This document shows positions 1 through 7,397 of a stretch of DNA of 47,540 bases, piece after piece. The notes beneath the pieces were generated by a model. The model was not told the DNA's origin. It saw nothing but the letters and a program-made list of their open reading frames with translations, and did not search any database. The stretch covers positions 1-47,540 of the forward strand of contig NZ_ACEP01000143.1 of NCBI RefSeq assembly GCF_000173975.1, written 5' to 3'. The translations under genes and the position numbers were made by a program. Source of the DNA: Anaerobutyricum hallii DSM 3353. GTDB taxonomy: Bacteria; Bacillota; Clostridia; Lachnospirales; Lachnospiraceae. Position 1 is the stretch's first letter. Every line of letters starts with the position of its first letter.

Positions 1-54
1 AGGCTGTCTATTTCTAATCCGCAAATCTTTTAAAACATAAATTCTGACTTTACT

Positions 55-92
55 GAGAGCGTCTCCTTTGCTGCGCAAATCAGAATTGTTTT
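55..92. repeat. Isolated copy of the TTTGCC/GGCAAA terminal module
   Basis: The stretch reads GAGCGTCTCCTTTGCTGCGC then AAATCAGAATTG. It matches the right-hand end module of the intergenic hairpin elements (consensus GCGTCTCTTTGCCTGCGGCA followed by AATCAGAAAT; compare 15590 and 38649). It is probably the right edge of an element that starts before this window or has lost its left part. No gene is visible from position 1 to the NUDIX start. Confidence 0.5.
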
Positions 93-156
93 CTTCTCGC
101 TGTCGTGTTATTATGGACAAGACAATTATGAAGAATTTATACAGGAGATGATTACA

Positions 157-666
157 ATGGAATTTTGGGATATTTATGATGAGAATAAACAGTTAACTGG
201 ACGAATGATGAAGCGCAATGACTGGTGCTTAAAAGATGGAGAGTACCATCTGACCGTTCTTGGTGTTATCGCAAGACCAGATGGAACTTTTTTAATTACA
301 AAACGTGTTATGACAAAAGCATGGGCACCTGGCTGGTGGGAAGTTTCCGGTGGCGGTGTGCAGGCTGGAGAGTCTTCTGAAGAAGCGGTACAAAGAGAAG
401 TGAAGGAAGAGACGGGTCTTGATGTGCGTAATGCGGAAGGCGGATATTTGTTTACTTATAAGAGAGAGAATCCTGGTGAGGGAGATAACTATTTTGTAGA
501 TGTATATCGCTTTGTAATGGATATTGATGAGAATGATGTATCATTTCAGGAAGCAGAGATTGATGGATATATGTTTGCAACAAAGGAGCAGATTGAAGGA
601 TTTGCTGCGGAAGGTAAGTTTCTTCATTATGATAGTATTAAGCAGGCATTTTCGTTTGAAAAATAA
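157..666 (+). CDS. NUDIX hydrolase
   Basis: 169-residue NUDIX hydrolase. The full Nudix box (G-x5-E-x7-REVKEETGL) lies around residues 65-90 and binds the divalent metal used to hydrolyse a nucleoside-diphosphate-linked substrate. The N-terminus (MEFWDIYDENKQLTGRMMKR) resembles NUDIX proteins related to isopentenyl-diphosphate isomerase and the YfcD type, where WD.YD is typical; substrate cannot be predicted. I chose the ATG at 157 over the in-frame ATG at 148 because AGGAG at 143-147 abuts the first ATG but lies 9 nt before the second. The gene stands alone: no same-strand gene follows for about 700 bases, so it is probably monocistronic. Family certain, substrate unknown. Confidence 0.92.
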   Translation: MEFWDIYDENKQLTGRMMKRNDWCLKDGEYHLTVLGVIARPDGTFLITKRVMTKAWAPGWWEVSGGGVQAGESSEEAVQREVKEETGLDVRNAEGGYLFTYKRENPGEGDNYFVDVYRFVMDIDENDVSFQEAEIDGYMFATKEQIEGFAAEGKFLHYDSIKQAFSFEK

Positions 667-1383
667 TGTTGTAGAGTGCATTTGAAAAAACAAAAGGCGA
701 ATTTTTTTGAGACATTTTATAGAATTTTTTGTTATAGAAAAATAGCGTGTTTTTAGATTTTGTTGAGAAAACGATTTGTCATATTAAGAATTTTATAAAG
801 ATATCCTGTTAATGATATTTATGTAAAAATATAATTAAAAGTTACTTTGTAAAGCAGCGTATAATTAGCGTAAAAATGAAGAGATATCTTTGTAATTAAG
901 GCAAAAAGACTTGATTTTACGGATGCATTATAGTAGAATGGCAAACGGTTTTAAGATTGATTTAAGATTAGATTCAGGAAAGGAAGTGAAATACATGGAC
1001 AGTTGTGATAGTGCGGGGCGAAGTATGATTTGCGGTGGCAGTAAGAAGATTTTGACATGGCTGAACGTGGATTTCATTTTTAGCTGTGCCTGATTTTGGA
1101 TGTCTCTATATGATATTTTTTAAATATTTCTTTTTTCTCCACCGCGTGGATGGATTCCTGTACAGTTCGCACACAAATTCAGTATGTGAGAGAATCGCAT
1201 ACAGTGAATAGCTGGCTGATGAACTGCCGAATGGTTTTTGAATCGGTGTACCTGTAGTAGTGATATTTTTGAATAACTTATTTTCTTTTTATGAAAATTA
1301 TGTTGTTGGCTATAAGGCGAGAGACAGTACACAGAAAGCGGTGGACTTTTTATGCCCTTTTTGGGGAAGAAAGGAGAGATATG
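667..1383. other. Long intergenic region before mgtE
   Basis: About 700 bases with no recognisable gene. A TATAAT-like hexamer lies at 860-865 without a good -35 box. A possible 32-codon ORF begins at 995. The segment 1100-1380 is the likely mgtE leader; I looked for the conserved core of the M-box (ykoK) magnesium riboswitch and did not see it. No strong terminator follows the NUDIX gene. Confidence 0.5.
995..1093 (+). CDS. Possible 32-residue peptide, uncertain
   Basis: A short ORF (MDSCDSAGRSM... ending FSCA) is preceded by AGGAAAGGAAGTG at about 976-988, a plausible ribosome binding site 6-7 nt before the ATG. It contains three cysteines and no signal peptide or recognised domain. It lies in the long leader region upstream of mgtE, so a leader peptide is conceivable, but an ORF of this length is expected by chance. 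Only the RBS-ATG spacing supports it. Confidence 0.2.
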   Translation: MDSCDSAGRSMICGGSKKILTWLNVDFIFSCA

Positions 1384-2775
1384 ATGGAGAAAATGTTAAA
1401 GAAACCGGATTATGCAAAAGAGATTCTTGCGATTATGCATGGCTCTTTTTCAAAAGAGGAAATGCTTGACCGAATTGCTGATTACCATGAAAATGATATT
1501 GCAGAGGCTTTTGAGCTTCTGTCAGAGTCCGAGAGAAAAAGCTGGTACCAGATGTTTGGGCCTGAACAGATTGCGGAGATTTTTTCGTATATTGATGACC
1601 CGGATTCTTATTTGAAGGAACTGCCTTTAGATGAGGCTGCAAAAGTGCTTTCTTTTATGGATTCCGATGATGCGGTTGATATTTTAGATGAGATGGATCA
1701 TTCCACGCAGGAAAAACTGGTCGGATTGCTCGATGAGGAATCGGGACATGACATTAAGATGATTCTCTCTTACGAGGATGATGAGATGGGTAGCAAAATG
1801 ACTACCAATTTCATTGTGATTCATAATAATCTGACGATTCGCCAGGCGATGCGTGAATTAGTACAGCAGGCAGGGGAAAACGATAACATTTCCACAGTGT
1901 ATGTTTTAGATGAAAATGATAAATTTTATGGTGCGATTGATTTAAAAGATTTAATCGTGGCAAGACAGGAAGACAATTTAGAAGACATTATCAGTACCTC
2001 TTATCCTTATGTAAATGACCACGAAATGATAGATGATTGTATTGAGAGAATCAAGGATTACGCAGAGGATTCTATCCCGGTTCTGACAGAAGATAATTTA
2101 TTAATCGGTGTTATCACAGCAATGGATATCATTGAGGCCGTTGATGAAGAAATGGGAGAAGACTATGCAAAGTTAGCCGGTCTTACTGCAGAAGAAGATT
2201 TAAAAGAAACAACAATTGAAAGTATGAAAAAACGACTTCCGTGGTTGATTATTCTCTTATTCCTCGGAATGGGAGTTTCCTCTGTTGTCGGTGTCTTTGA
2301 GACTGTTGTTGCCGTACTTCCTGTTGTTATGTGTTTTCAGTCATTAATCCTTGACATGGCAGGAAATGTCGGAACCCAGTCATTAGCTGTAACGATCCGT
2401 GTATTAATGGACGAGACATTAAGCACAAAACAGAAACTTGGTCTTGTAGTAAAAGAAATGAGAATCGGTTTATGCAATGGCCTTTTCCTTGGCGTTTTAG
2501 CATTTGTATTTATCGGATTCTATATCTGGCTGCTCAAGCATAATCCAGTTGCACATGCCTTTGTAATTTCCGGTTGCGTTGGATTCTCACTTATGACAGC
2601 AATGGTCATTTCAAGCATGGTAGGAACCCTCGTGCCAATGTTTTTTCACAAAATTAAGATTGATCCAGCAGTTGCATCAGGTCCACTGATTACGACAATC
2701 AATGACTTGGTTGCTGTTGTTACCTATTATGGATTAGCATGGCTGTTGCTGATTCATGTACTGCATATGGTTTGA
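1384..2775 (+). CDS. mgtE: Magnesium transporter MgtE
   Basis: 463-residue MgtE-type Mg2+ channel. Layout: an acidic helical N domain (about 1-130), two CBS domains (about 131-255), and a C-terminal pore of five membrane helices (about 285-460). The pore contains the family motif GNVGTQSLAV and a late VASGPLITTINDLVA segment, whose Asp corresponds to the pore Mg2+ site. In characterised homologues the N and CBS domains sense cytosolic Mg2+ and close the pore. I prefer the ATG at 1384: AAGGAG at 1371-1376 is 7 nt away, against 4 nt for the ATG at 1381. Longer in-frame starts upstream lack an RBS and family similarity. The gene is followed after 27 nt by hairpin element A. Length matches the family. 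Confidence 0.95.
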   Translation: MEKMLKKPDYAKEILAIMHGSFSKEEMLDRIADYHENDIAEAFELLSESERKSWYQMFGPEQIAEIFSYIDDPDSYLKELPLDEAAKVLSFMDSDDAVDILDEMDHSTQEKLVGLLDEESGHDIKMILSYEDDEMGSKMTTNFIVIHNNLTIRQAMRELVQQAGENDNISTVYVLDENDKFYGAIDLKDLIVARQEDNLEDIISTSYPYVNDHEMIDDCIERIKDYAEDSIPVLTEDNLLIGVITAMDIIEAVDEEMGEDYAKLAGLTAEEDLKETTIESMKKRLPWLIILLFLGMGVSSVVGVFETVVAVLPVVMCFQSLILDMAGNVGTQSLAVTIRVLMDETLSTKQKLGLVVKEMRIGLCNGLFLGVLAFVFIGFYIWLLKHNPVAHAFVISGCVGFSLMTAMVISSMVGTLVPMFFHKIKIDPAVASGPLITTINDLVAVVTYYGLAWLLLIHVLHMV

Positions 2776-2794
2776 TTTATTAAAAAGACAGACG

Positions 2795-2890
2795 AACGAG
2801 ACGAACCCCAAAAGACAATATCCCCCATATCTGTGGCCTCGGAGCTGCGAGGTCACAGATATGGGGGATATTGTCTTTTGGGGTTCTAAG
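2795..2890 (-). repeat. Intergenic hairpin element A
   Basis: Inverted repeat centred near 2844. The arms are about 38 nt (2803-2840 and 2849-2886) with one G:T pair that would be G-U in RNA. The outer arm (GAACCCCAAAAGACAATATC) occurs only here. The inner part (ATATCTGTGGCCTCGG) is the shared core. The apical loop of other copies is deleted here, leaving a minimal loop. An unpaired ACG in AGACGAACCCC marks the 5' base. The core half present reads in the orientation of element H, opposite to most copies. It lies just after the mgtE stop; no T-run follows, so it is not a classic terminator. Confidence 0.85.
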
Positions 2891-3095
2891 TTTGCGTCTG
2901 CTATAGCTTTGAATTTTAATCATTTTGTAAGTTGTAAAATACAGGAAGGTAATGTATACTAAAGTTTGTTCGAAAATGAAGGAATCTGTTTCATCTGCTT
3001 TTTATATGGGAACTTTAAAAATGCAGGGGGATTTACGAAAGCATTATGCGAAACATCGGAAGAAAGGAAGCGCGTAGCAGGTGAAGGATGACGAG

Positions 3096-4280
3096 ATGAA
3101 AAGATATTTAAAAATAGGAATTATCGGAGCGGCGATATTGGCATCGGGGATTTTATGTGCATTTGTATTATTTAAAATGCCAGTTATTATTTCCGTTTTA
3201 AAGGGGATTACTGAGATTTTGAAACCATTTTTATATGGAGTGGTATTCGCATATCTTCTGGCTCCTTTGTGTAATAAAATAGAAGAAAAACTATTTCAGA
3301 TTTTCCCGAAAGCAAAGACAAAAGCAAGAAGATTTATCTGTTTTATAGCAATCGTAATATCATTATGCGTAGCAATTGCGGTTATATGGCTCATTATCAT
3401 GATGATTATTCCGCAGGTATGGGATAGTGTTATGAAGATTATCCAGATGGTGCCGCAGAAACTTATTGTAGTAAATAACTGGATTGAACATATGCTTGAA
3501 AATCAGCCAGAATTACAGGCATATTTTGAAGAATTTTCAAGTCAGGCAGAAAGCAATATCGACAGTCTTTTAAATGTAGACACGATACAGAAAGTGCAGA
3601 GTATTATCAACAGCCTCAGCGTACAGTTATTTGGAGTACTTGGCGTTGTTAAAAATATTTTCCTGGGATTATTGATTTCGGCCTATCTTCTTGGAAGCAG
3701 AAAGCTTTTTGGGGCGCAGGCTGGACTCATTTTACACGGAGTATTTTCTGACAAGTGGGCAAAAATTATTGAGGAAGAAATCCGCTACACAGACAAAATG
3801 TTCAATGGATTTTTAGTAGGAAAAATTATTGATTCTGCAATCATCGGACTTTTATGTTTTGCAGGAACATCCATTATGGGATTTGAGGCACCGGCATTTA
3901 TCAGTGTGATCATCGGAATTACAAACATTATTCCGTTTTTTGGTCCATTTATCGGAGCAATTCCATGCGGTTTATTACTTCTTTTGGAAAATCCAATGCA
4001 TTGTCTTTACTTTATTATTTTTATTTTCGTATTGCAGCAGCTTGATGGTAATGTTATCGGACCGAAGATTCTTGGAAATACAACTGGTGTCTCAAGTTTC
4101 TGGGTATTATTTGCCATTTTATTATTTGGCGGAATGTGGGGAGTTGTCGGTATGGTTATCGGAGTTCCACTGTTTGCGGTTATTTATGACATCATAAGGA
4201 AACTGGTTTACCGCGGACTTCGCAAACATAAGAGAGAATCCATGATAACGGATTACGAGGAAAAATATCATAAATCCTGA
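3096..4280 (+). CDS. AI-2E family transporter (membrane permease)
   Basis: 394-residue polytopic membrane protein of the AI-2E transporter/permease superfamily (PF01594; TqsA, YtvI and PerM relatives). Two N-terminal helices (about residues 5-55) are followed by a third, then a soluble segment at about 105-190, then the paired C-terminal helices. The typical FFGPFIGAIP and LDGNVIGPKILG motifs lie in the C-terminal half, as in the family. Members export small molecules or act as Na+(Li+)/H+ antiporters, so the substrate cannot be assigned. The ATG at 3096 has AAGGA 7 nt upstream; an in-frame GTG at 3081 with AAAGGA 12 nt upstream is the alternative. Hairpin element B follows the stop. Confidence 0.88.
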   Translation: MKRYLKIGIIGAAILASGILCAFVLFKMPVIISVLKGITEILKPFLYGVVFAYLLAPLCNKIEEKLFQIFPKAKTKARRFICFIAIVISLCVAIAVIWLIIMMIIPQVWDSVMKIIQMVPQKLIVVNNWIEHMLENQPELQAYFEEFSSQAESNIDSLLNVDTIQKVQSIINSLSVQLFGVLGVVKNIFLGLLISAYLLGSRKLFGAQAGLILHGVFSDKWAKIIEEEIRYTDKMFNGFLVGKIIDSAIIGLLCFAGTSIMGFEAPAFISVIIGITNIIPFFGPFIGAIPCGLLLLLENPMHCLYFIIFIFVLQQLDGNVIGPKILGNTTGVSSFWVLFAILLFGGMWGVVGMVIGVPLFAVIYDIIRKLVYRGLRKHKRESMITDYEEKYHKS

Positions 4281-4400
4281 TTGCCGCAGGCAAAGAGACG
4301 CGCTCGGAGAATGAAATAACCTATATTTGTGGCCTCGTATCCAAACCTTGCTCCGAGACCACAAATATAGGTTATTTCATTCTCTGAGAGCTGACTGTGG
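4280..4400 (+). repeat. Intergenic hairpin element B
   Basis: Begins at the stop codon of the upstream permease gene with the left end module (TTGCCGCAGGCAAAGAGACG). Arms run about 4304-4338 and 4354-4391; the private outer part is GGAGAATGAAATAACC, the shared inner core CTATATTTGTGGCCTCG. The loop keeps only the right half of the usual apical region (AAACCTTGCTCCGAG). The 5' arm has the extra ACG at its base. A G:T pair in the core would be G-U in RNA, and two mismatches lie near the base of the stem. No T-run follows on the plus strand. Confidence 0.82.
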
Positions 4401-4488
4401 ATGCTGGCACAAAATCAGAAATTGCATTTTTATTTCCGAGGGTGTATAAATAACCTATACTATGCGATTTGAATTAGGAGGTAGTGGT

Positions 4489-5511
4489 ATGACATATGAA
4501 GAGGTAATGAAAAAAGCAAAATCAGAGATTGGACCATACTGTAAAGTTTGTCCACAGTGTAACGGAAAAGCCTGCAAAAACCAGATGCCAGGCCCAGGTG
4601 CTAAAGGGGTAGGCGACGTTGCTATAAGAAACTATGACGCATGGAAAGATATCCGAATTAATATGGATACTATTTGCGAGAATGTAACACCAGATACAAG
4701 CATTGAGTTGTTTGGAGAGAAGTTTGATTATCCATTTTTTGCAGGACCTGTTGGAGCAATGAAGCTTCACTACGGGGATAAATATGATGATTTGACCTAT
4801 AATGATATTTTAGTTTCTGCCTGTGCAGCAAATGGAATTGCAGCATTTACAGGAGATGGTACAAATCCAGATGTATTTAAGGCAGCAACGGCAGCGATTA
4901 AGAAGAATCACGGACAGGGGATCCCAACAGTTAAGCCTTGGAATATCGAGACAATCCGTGAAAAGATGGATATGGTGCAGGATTGTGGAGCGAAAATGGT
5001 TGCCATGGATATTGATGCAGCAGGACTTCCATTTCTTAAGAATCTTAATCCACCGGCAGGAAGTAAGACAGTAGAGCAGCTTGGTGAGATTGTCAATGCG
5101 GCAGGAATTCCGTTCATTGTAAAAGGGATTATGACAGTAGCAGGAGCAAAAAAAGCATTTGATGCCGGAGCAAGTGCAATCGTAGTATCTAATCATGGTG
5201 GAAGAGTTCTTGACCAGACACCAGCAACTGCAGAAGTATTGGAGAGAATCGTAGAGTGGAATCAGGGACGTATGAAGATATTTGTTGATGGCGGTATCCG
5301 TCAGGGAACCGACATTTTCAAAGCATTAGCAATGGGAGCTGATGCCGTACTTATTGCCCGTCCATTTGTACAGGCAGTTTACGGCGGCGCAGAAGAAGGT
5401 GTCAAACTATACATCGAAAAACTTGCCGCAGAACTTTCTGACACAATGGCAATGTGCGGAGCCGCATCCATTAAAGACATCAGCCGCAGTATGCTGTATC
5501 GTCCAATGTAG
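4489..5511 (+). CDS. FMN-dependent alpha-hydroxy-acid dehydrogenase/oxidase
   Basis: 340-residue TIM-barrel flavoenzyme of the lactate/glycolate oxidase family. Active-site motifs are clear: Lys212 (VKGI), SNHGGR with catalytic His236 and Arg239, and the FMN phosphate-binding DGGIRQGTD with GADAVLIARP (265-292). A Cys-rich N-terminus, C18-x2-C21-x2-C24-x4-C29, precedes the barrel; I recall this extension from clostridial homologues, but it is absent from aerobic oxidases. Without oxygen it probably oxidises a 2-hydroxy acid such as lactate and passes electrons to an unknown acceptor. The ATG at 4489 has TAGGAGGT six bases upstream, better than the ATG at 4462. It is monocistronic: element B precedes it and a hairpin follows. 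Confidence 0.9.
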   Translation: MTYEEVMKKAKSEIGPYCKVCPQCNGKACKNQMPGPGAKGVGDVAIRNYDAWKDIRINMDTICENVTPDTSIELFGEKFDYPFFAGPVGAMKLHYGDKYDDLTYNDILVSACAANGIAAFTGDGTNPDVFKAATAAIKKNHGQGIPTVKPWNIETIREKMDMVQDCGAKMVAMDIDAAGLPFLKNLNPPAGSKTVEQLGEIVNAAGIPFIVKGIMTVAGAKKAFDAGASAIVVSNHGGRVLDQTPATAEVLERIVEWNQGRMKIFVDGGIRQGTDIFKALAMGADAVLIARPFVQAVYGGAEEGVKLYIEKLAAELSDTMAMCGAASIKDISRSMLYRPM

Positions 5512-5535
5512 ATATAGTTAAATAAGATTTTTGAT

Positions 5536-5567
5536 TTCGGGCAAATGACATATGTGGTTTGTCCGAA
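5536..5567 (+). terminator. Hairpin after the FMN dehydrogenase gene
   Basis: TTCGGGCAAA pairs with TTTGTCCGAA (10 bp with one G:T pair) 25 nt after the stop codon. There is no good U-run, so termination is only possible. A second inverted repeat, GTGTGC/GCACAC, follows at about 5574-5605. Confidence 0.4.
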
Positions 5568-5723
5568 ACTACAGTGTGCGCAGATATTTTTGATTTCTCA
5601 AGCACACTCTGGAAATAGAATATATATATATATCTGAAGTTTATAATAATAAACTAACGAATTGAGTTATGATTAGATGCGAACATATAAAAAGATATAT
5701 TAAGAGGATAAGGAATACAAAAC

Positions 5724-6386
5724 ATGAATAAAAAAGACACCGTAGTATTTGACCTTGATGGAACCTTACTTGATACATTAGAAGATTTAAAAAACAGTGT
5801 GAATTATGCAATGACACAGTGTGGCTATCCAGAGCATACTTTAGATGAAGTGCGAAGATATGTAGGAAATGGGATTCTTTTGCTAATGCAGAGAGCCATT
5901 CCAGGAGGAAAAGACGATCCAAACTTTGATAAGGCATTTACTTTGTTCAAAGAACATTATGGAAAGCACTGTAACGATACAACAAAGTCTTATGCTGGCA
6001 TTATGGAGTTACTTCACACTTTAAAAGAAAATAATATCAAGATTGCAATTGTTTCCAATAAGGCAGACTTTGCAGTAAAAGAATTAAATGCAATCTATTT
6101 TAAAGATTTAATTCCTGTTGCAATTGGAGAAAAAGAAAGCGAAGGAATCCGAAAAAAGCCAGCACCAGATACGGTAATCGAAGCATTGAAACAGCTCGGA
6201 AGCACTGCAGAAAACTCCGTTTATATCGGAGACTCCGATGTGGATATTGAAACAGCAAGAAACAGCGGCATGGATGAAATTCTATGCGACTGGGGCTTCC
6301 GGGGTGAAGAATTCTTAAAACAACACGGAGCCAAAATCATAATCAAAAAGCCGGATGAAATTCTATCCCTCATAGGGATTGAGTAG
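5724..6386 (+). CDS. HAD-superfamily hydrolase, phosphoglycolate-phosphatase-like
   Basis: 220-residue HAD phosphatase of subfamily IA. Motif I is FDLDGTLLDT with nucleophile Asp10 and acid Asp12; motif II is IVSNK (Ser/Asn); motif III Lys lies in the RKKPAPDT region; motif IV is YIGDSDVDIETARNSG. The helical cap at about residues 16-85 is of the Gph/PpaX type. These enzymes dephosphorylate 2-phosphoglycolate, pyrophosphate or small sugar phosphates, and the substrate cannot be fixed here. An AGGATAAGGA tract lies about 11 nt before the ATG. No same-strand neighbour is close. Hairpin element C begins 16-25 nt after the stop. Fold and class certain, substrate open. Confidence 0.9.
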   Translation: MNKKDTVVFDLDGTLLDTLEDLKNSVNYAMTQCGYPEHTLDEVRRYVGNGILLLMQRAIPGGKDDPNFDKAFTLFKEHYGKHCNDTTKSYAGIMELLHTLKENNIKIAIVSNKADFAVKELNAIYFKDLIPVAIGEKESEGIRKKPAPDTVIEALKQLGSTAENSVYIGDSDVDIETARNSGMDEILCDWGFRGEEFLKQHGAKIIIKKPDEILSLIGIE

Positions 6387-6399
6387 CACCCCTCCTCAG

Positions 6400-6542
6400 G
6401 GAAACAGACGACCCCAGAATCCTAAGAAACTATATTTGTGACTTTCGTCGCAGCGGTTTGAATGTTCGCTTATGCGCTCGCATTCAAACCTTGCTCCCAG
6501 GTCACAAATATAGATTATTTAGGATTCTGGGGTCTGTTTATA
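6400..6542 (+). repeat. Intergenic hairpin element C
   Basis: Full-length copy. Private outer arms (ACCCCAGAATCCTAA at 6411 and its complement ending near 6533) enclose the core CTATATTTGTGAC/GTCACAAATATAG. Inside is an asymmetric internal loop (TTTCGTCGCAGC against TTGCTCCCAG) and an apical stem GGTTTGAATG/CATTCAAACC with loop TTCGCTTATGCGCTCG. At the base AAACAG-ACG-ACCCC faces AAACAG-ACCCC, so ACG is unpaired. The right end continues GGTCTGTTTATA. It follows the HAD phosphatase gene. Confidence 0.9.
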
Positions 6543-6565
6543 TAATGTACCCATAATTTGGATGA

Positions 6566-6805
6566 ATGATTTTTGTTTCAATTCCAAAACTAAAATTATT
6601 GAAATGTTGTCACAATCTTCAACATTAAAATATCTGCGATTATCCTTAATTTTCGAGTATTTGCACATATTGCAACAACACAGCGGAGTAGAAGCCTTGG
6701 GATGGCAACGACTCGAAAATTAAGGATAATCGCAGATATTTTAATTTCAGAACCCCTGGCAACATTTCAATAACAGCTCACTTGGATTATTGAAACAAAA
6801 ATCAT
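6566..6805. repeat. Nested hairpin element J (second family)
   Basis: Three nested, perfectly complementary arm pairs: 6566-6582 with 6789-6805 (17 bp), 6596-6609 with 6760-6773 (14 bp), and 6624-6658 with 6711-6745 (35 bp, no mismatch). The apical 52-nt loop (6659-6710) begins ATTTGCACATATTGCAACA and ends TTGGGATGGCAACG. That loop is nearly identical to the loops of K2 and K3 near 41940 and 42062, while the arms are unrelated. It fills the gap between the HAD phosphatase and SASP genes. No ORF is supported inside. Confidence 0.9.
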
Positions 6806-6830
6806 CACAAAAATCTCCCTACATTTACCA

Positions 6831-6859
6831 TCATATTTTCTCCCTATTTGCACACAATA
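6831..6859 (+). promoter_or_regulatory. Possible forespore (sigma-G-like) promoter for the SASP gene
   Basis: TCATA, a 17-nt spacer and CACAATA resemble the sigma-G pattern (xxATA, 17-18 nt, CATxxTA) and end 45 nt before the SASP start. The match is partial; it is suggested mainly because SASP genes are normally sigma-G dependent. Confidence 0.3.
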
Positions 6860-6904
6860 GGATTACGGTATTCAAATCGAAGATTCATTACGGAGGTAGA
6901 GACA

Positions 6905-7126
6905 ATGGCAAGTAATAAAAATTCTTCATCTAACAGAGTAGAAGTACCGGAAGCAAGAGACGCAATGGACCGTTTTAAAATGGAAGTAGCCAACGAACTT
7001 GGTGTGAATTTAAAACAGGGATATAACGGAGATATTACTGCAAGAGATGCCGGCTCCATCGGAGGAGAAATGGTTCGTAAGATGATCAAGAGACAGGAAG
7101 AGGAAATGGCTGGTCAGAGCCGCTAA
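6905..7126 (+). CDS. Alpha/beta-type small acid-soluble spore protein
   Basis: 73-residue SASP of the alpha/beta type, which coats and protects spore DNA. Family signatures are present: EVANELGVNL around residues 27-36, containing the (K)MEVAN site cut by germination protease GPR between Glu and Val, and the DNA-binding segment DITARDAGSIGGEMVRKMI (about 43-61). The ATG at 6905 follows GGAGGT with 6 nt spacing; an in-frame ATG at 6848 lacks an RBS and would add residues foreign to the family. Expression is expected late in the forespore. The gene is monocistronic, followed by a hairpin at 7183. This is the first of several sporulation genes in the window. Confidence 0.95.
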   Translation: MASNKNSSSNRVEVPEARDAMDRFKMEVANELGVNLKQGYNGDITARDAGSIGGEMVRKMIKRQEEEMAGQSR

Positions 7127-7182
7127 ATTTTCGCTGGTTCTTTAGAAGAGTCCCTTACTGAAATCAGAATACCGTAAGAATG

Positions 7183-7222
7183 AGCTGTCTGCCCTTGAAA
7201 ATGAGGACAGACGGCTTATTTT
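7183..7222 (+). terminator. Rho-independent terminator of the SASP gene
   Basis: AGCTGTCTG and CAGACGGCT form a stem with G-U pairs, extended by CC/GG, about 57 nt after the stop. It is followed by TATTTTGATGTTTTTT. Confidence 0.65.
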
Positions 7223-7278
7223 GATGTTTTTTCGGTGGTTTTCTGCAAGTTTTCTATCAGTTTTTCGTCAAATAGTTA

Positions 7279-7307
7279 TAGACAGTGAATATTTCTCATG
7301 CTATAAT
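7279..7307 (+). promoter_or_regulatory. Vegetative promoter of tig
   Basis: TAGACA (one mismatch to TTGACA), a 17-nt spacer, then TATAAT. TG at 7299-7300 makes an extended -10 (TGCTATAAT). The leader to the tig ATG would be about 85 nt. Confidence 0.75.
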
Positions 7308-7397
7308 GTTTAAATGTGTTTTCATATAATTAAAATACAAAATGAGTTTACTATGAATAAACTTTAAATAAGGAACATATTAAGGAGGATACTAAAA

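Noticed and set aside
1100-1380. M-box riboswitch before mgtE
   Set aside because: The conserved M-box segments were not found by eye. A covariance-model scan would decide.
4810-5196. Long minus-strand frame inside the FMN dehydrogenase gene
   Set aside because: It is a shadow of a clearly conserved plus-strand gene, Cys-rich without motif, and has no RBS. Similar antisense frames in tig, clpX, lon, leuS and the radical enzyme gene were dropped for the same reason.
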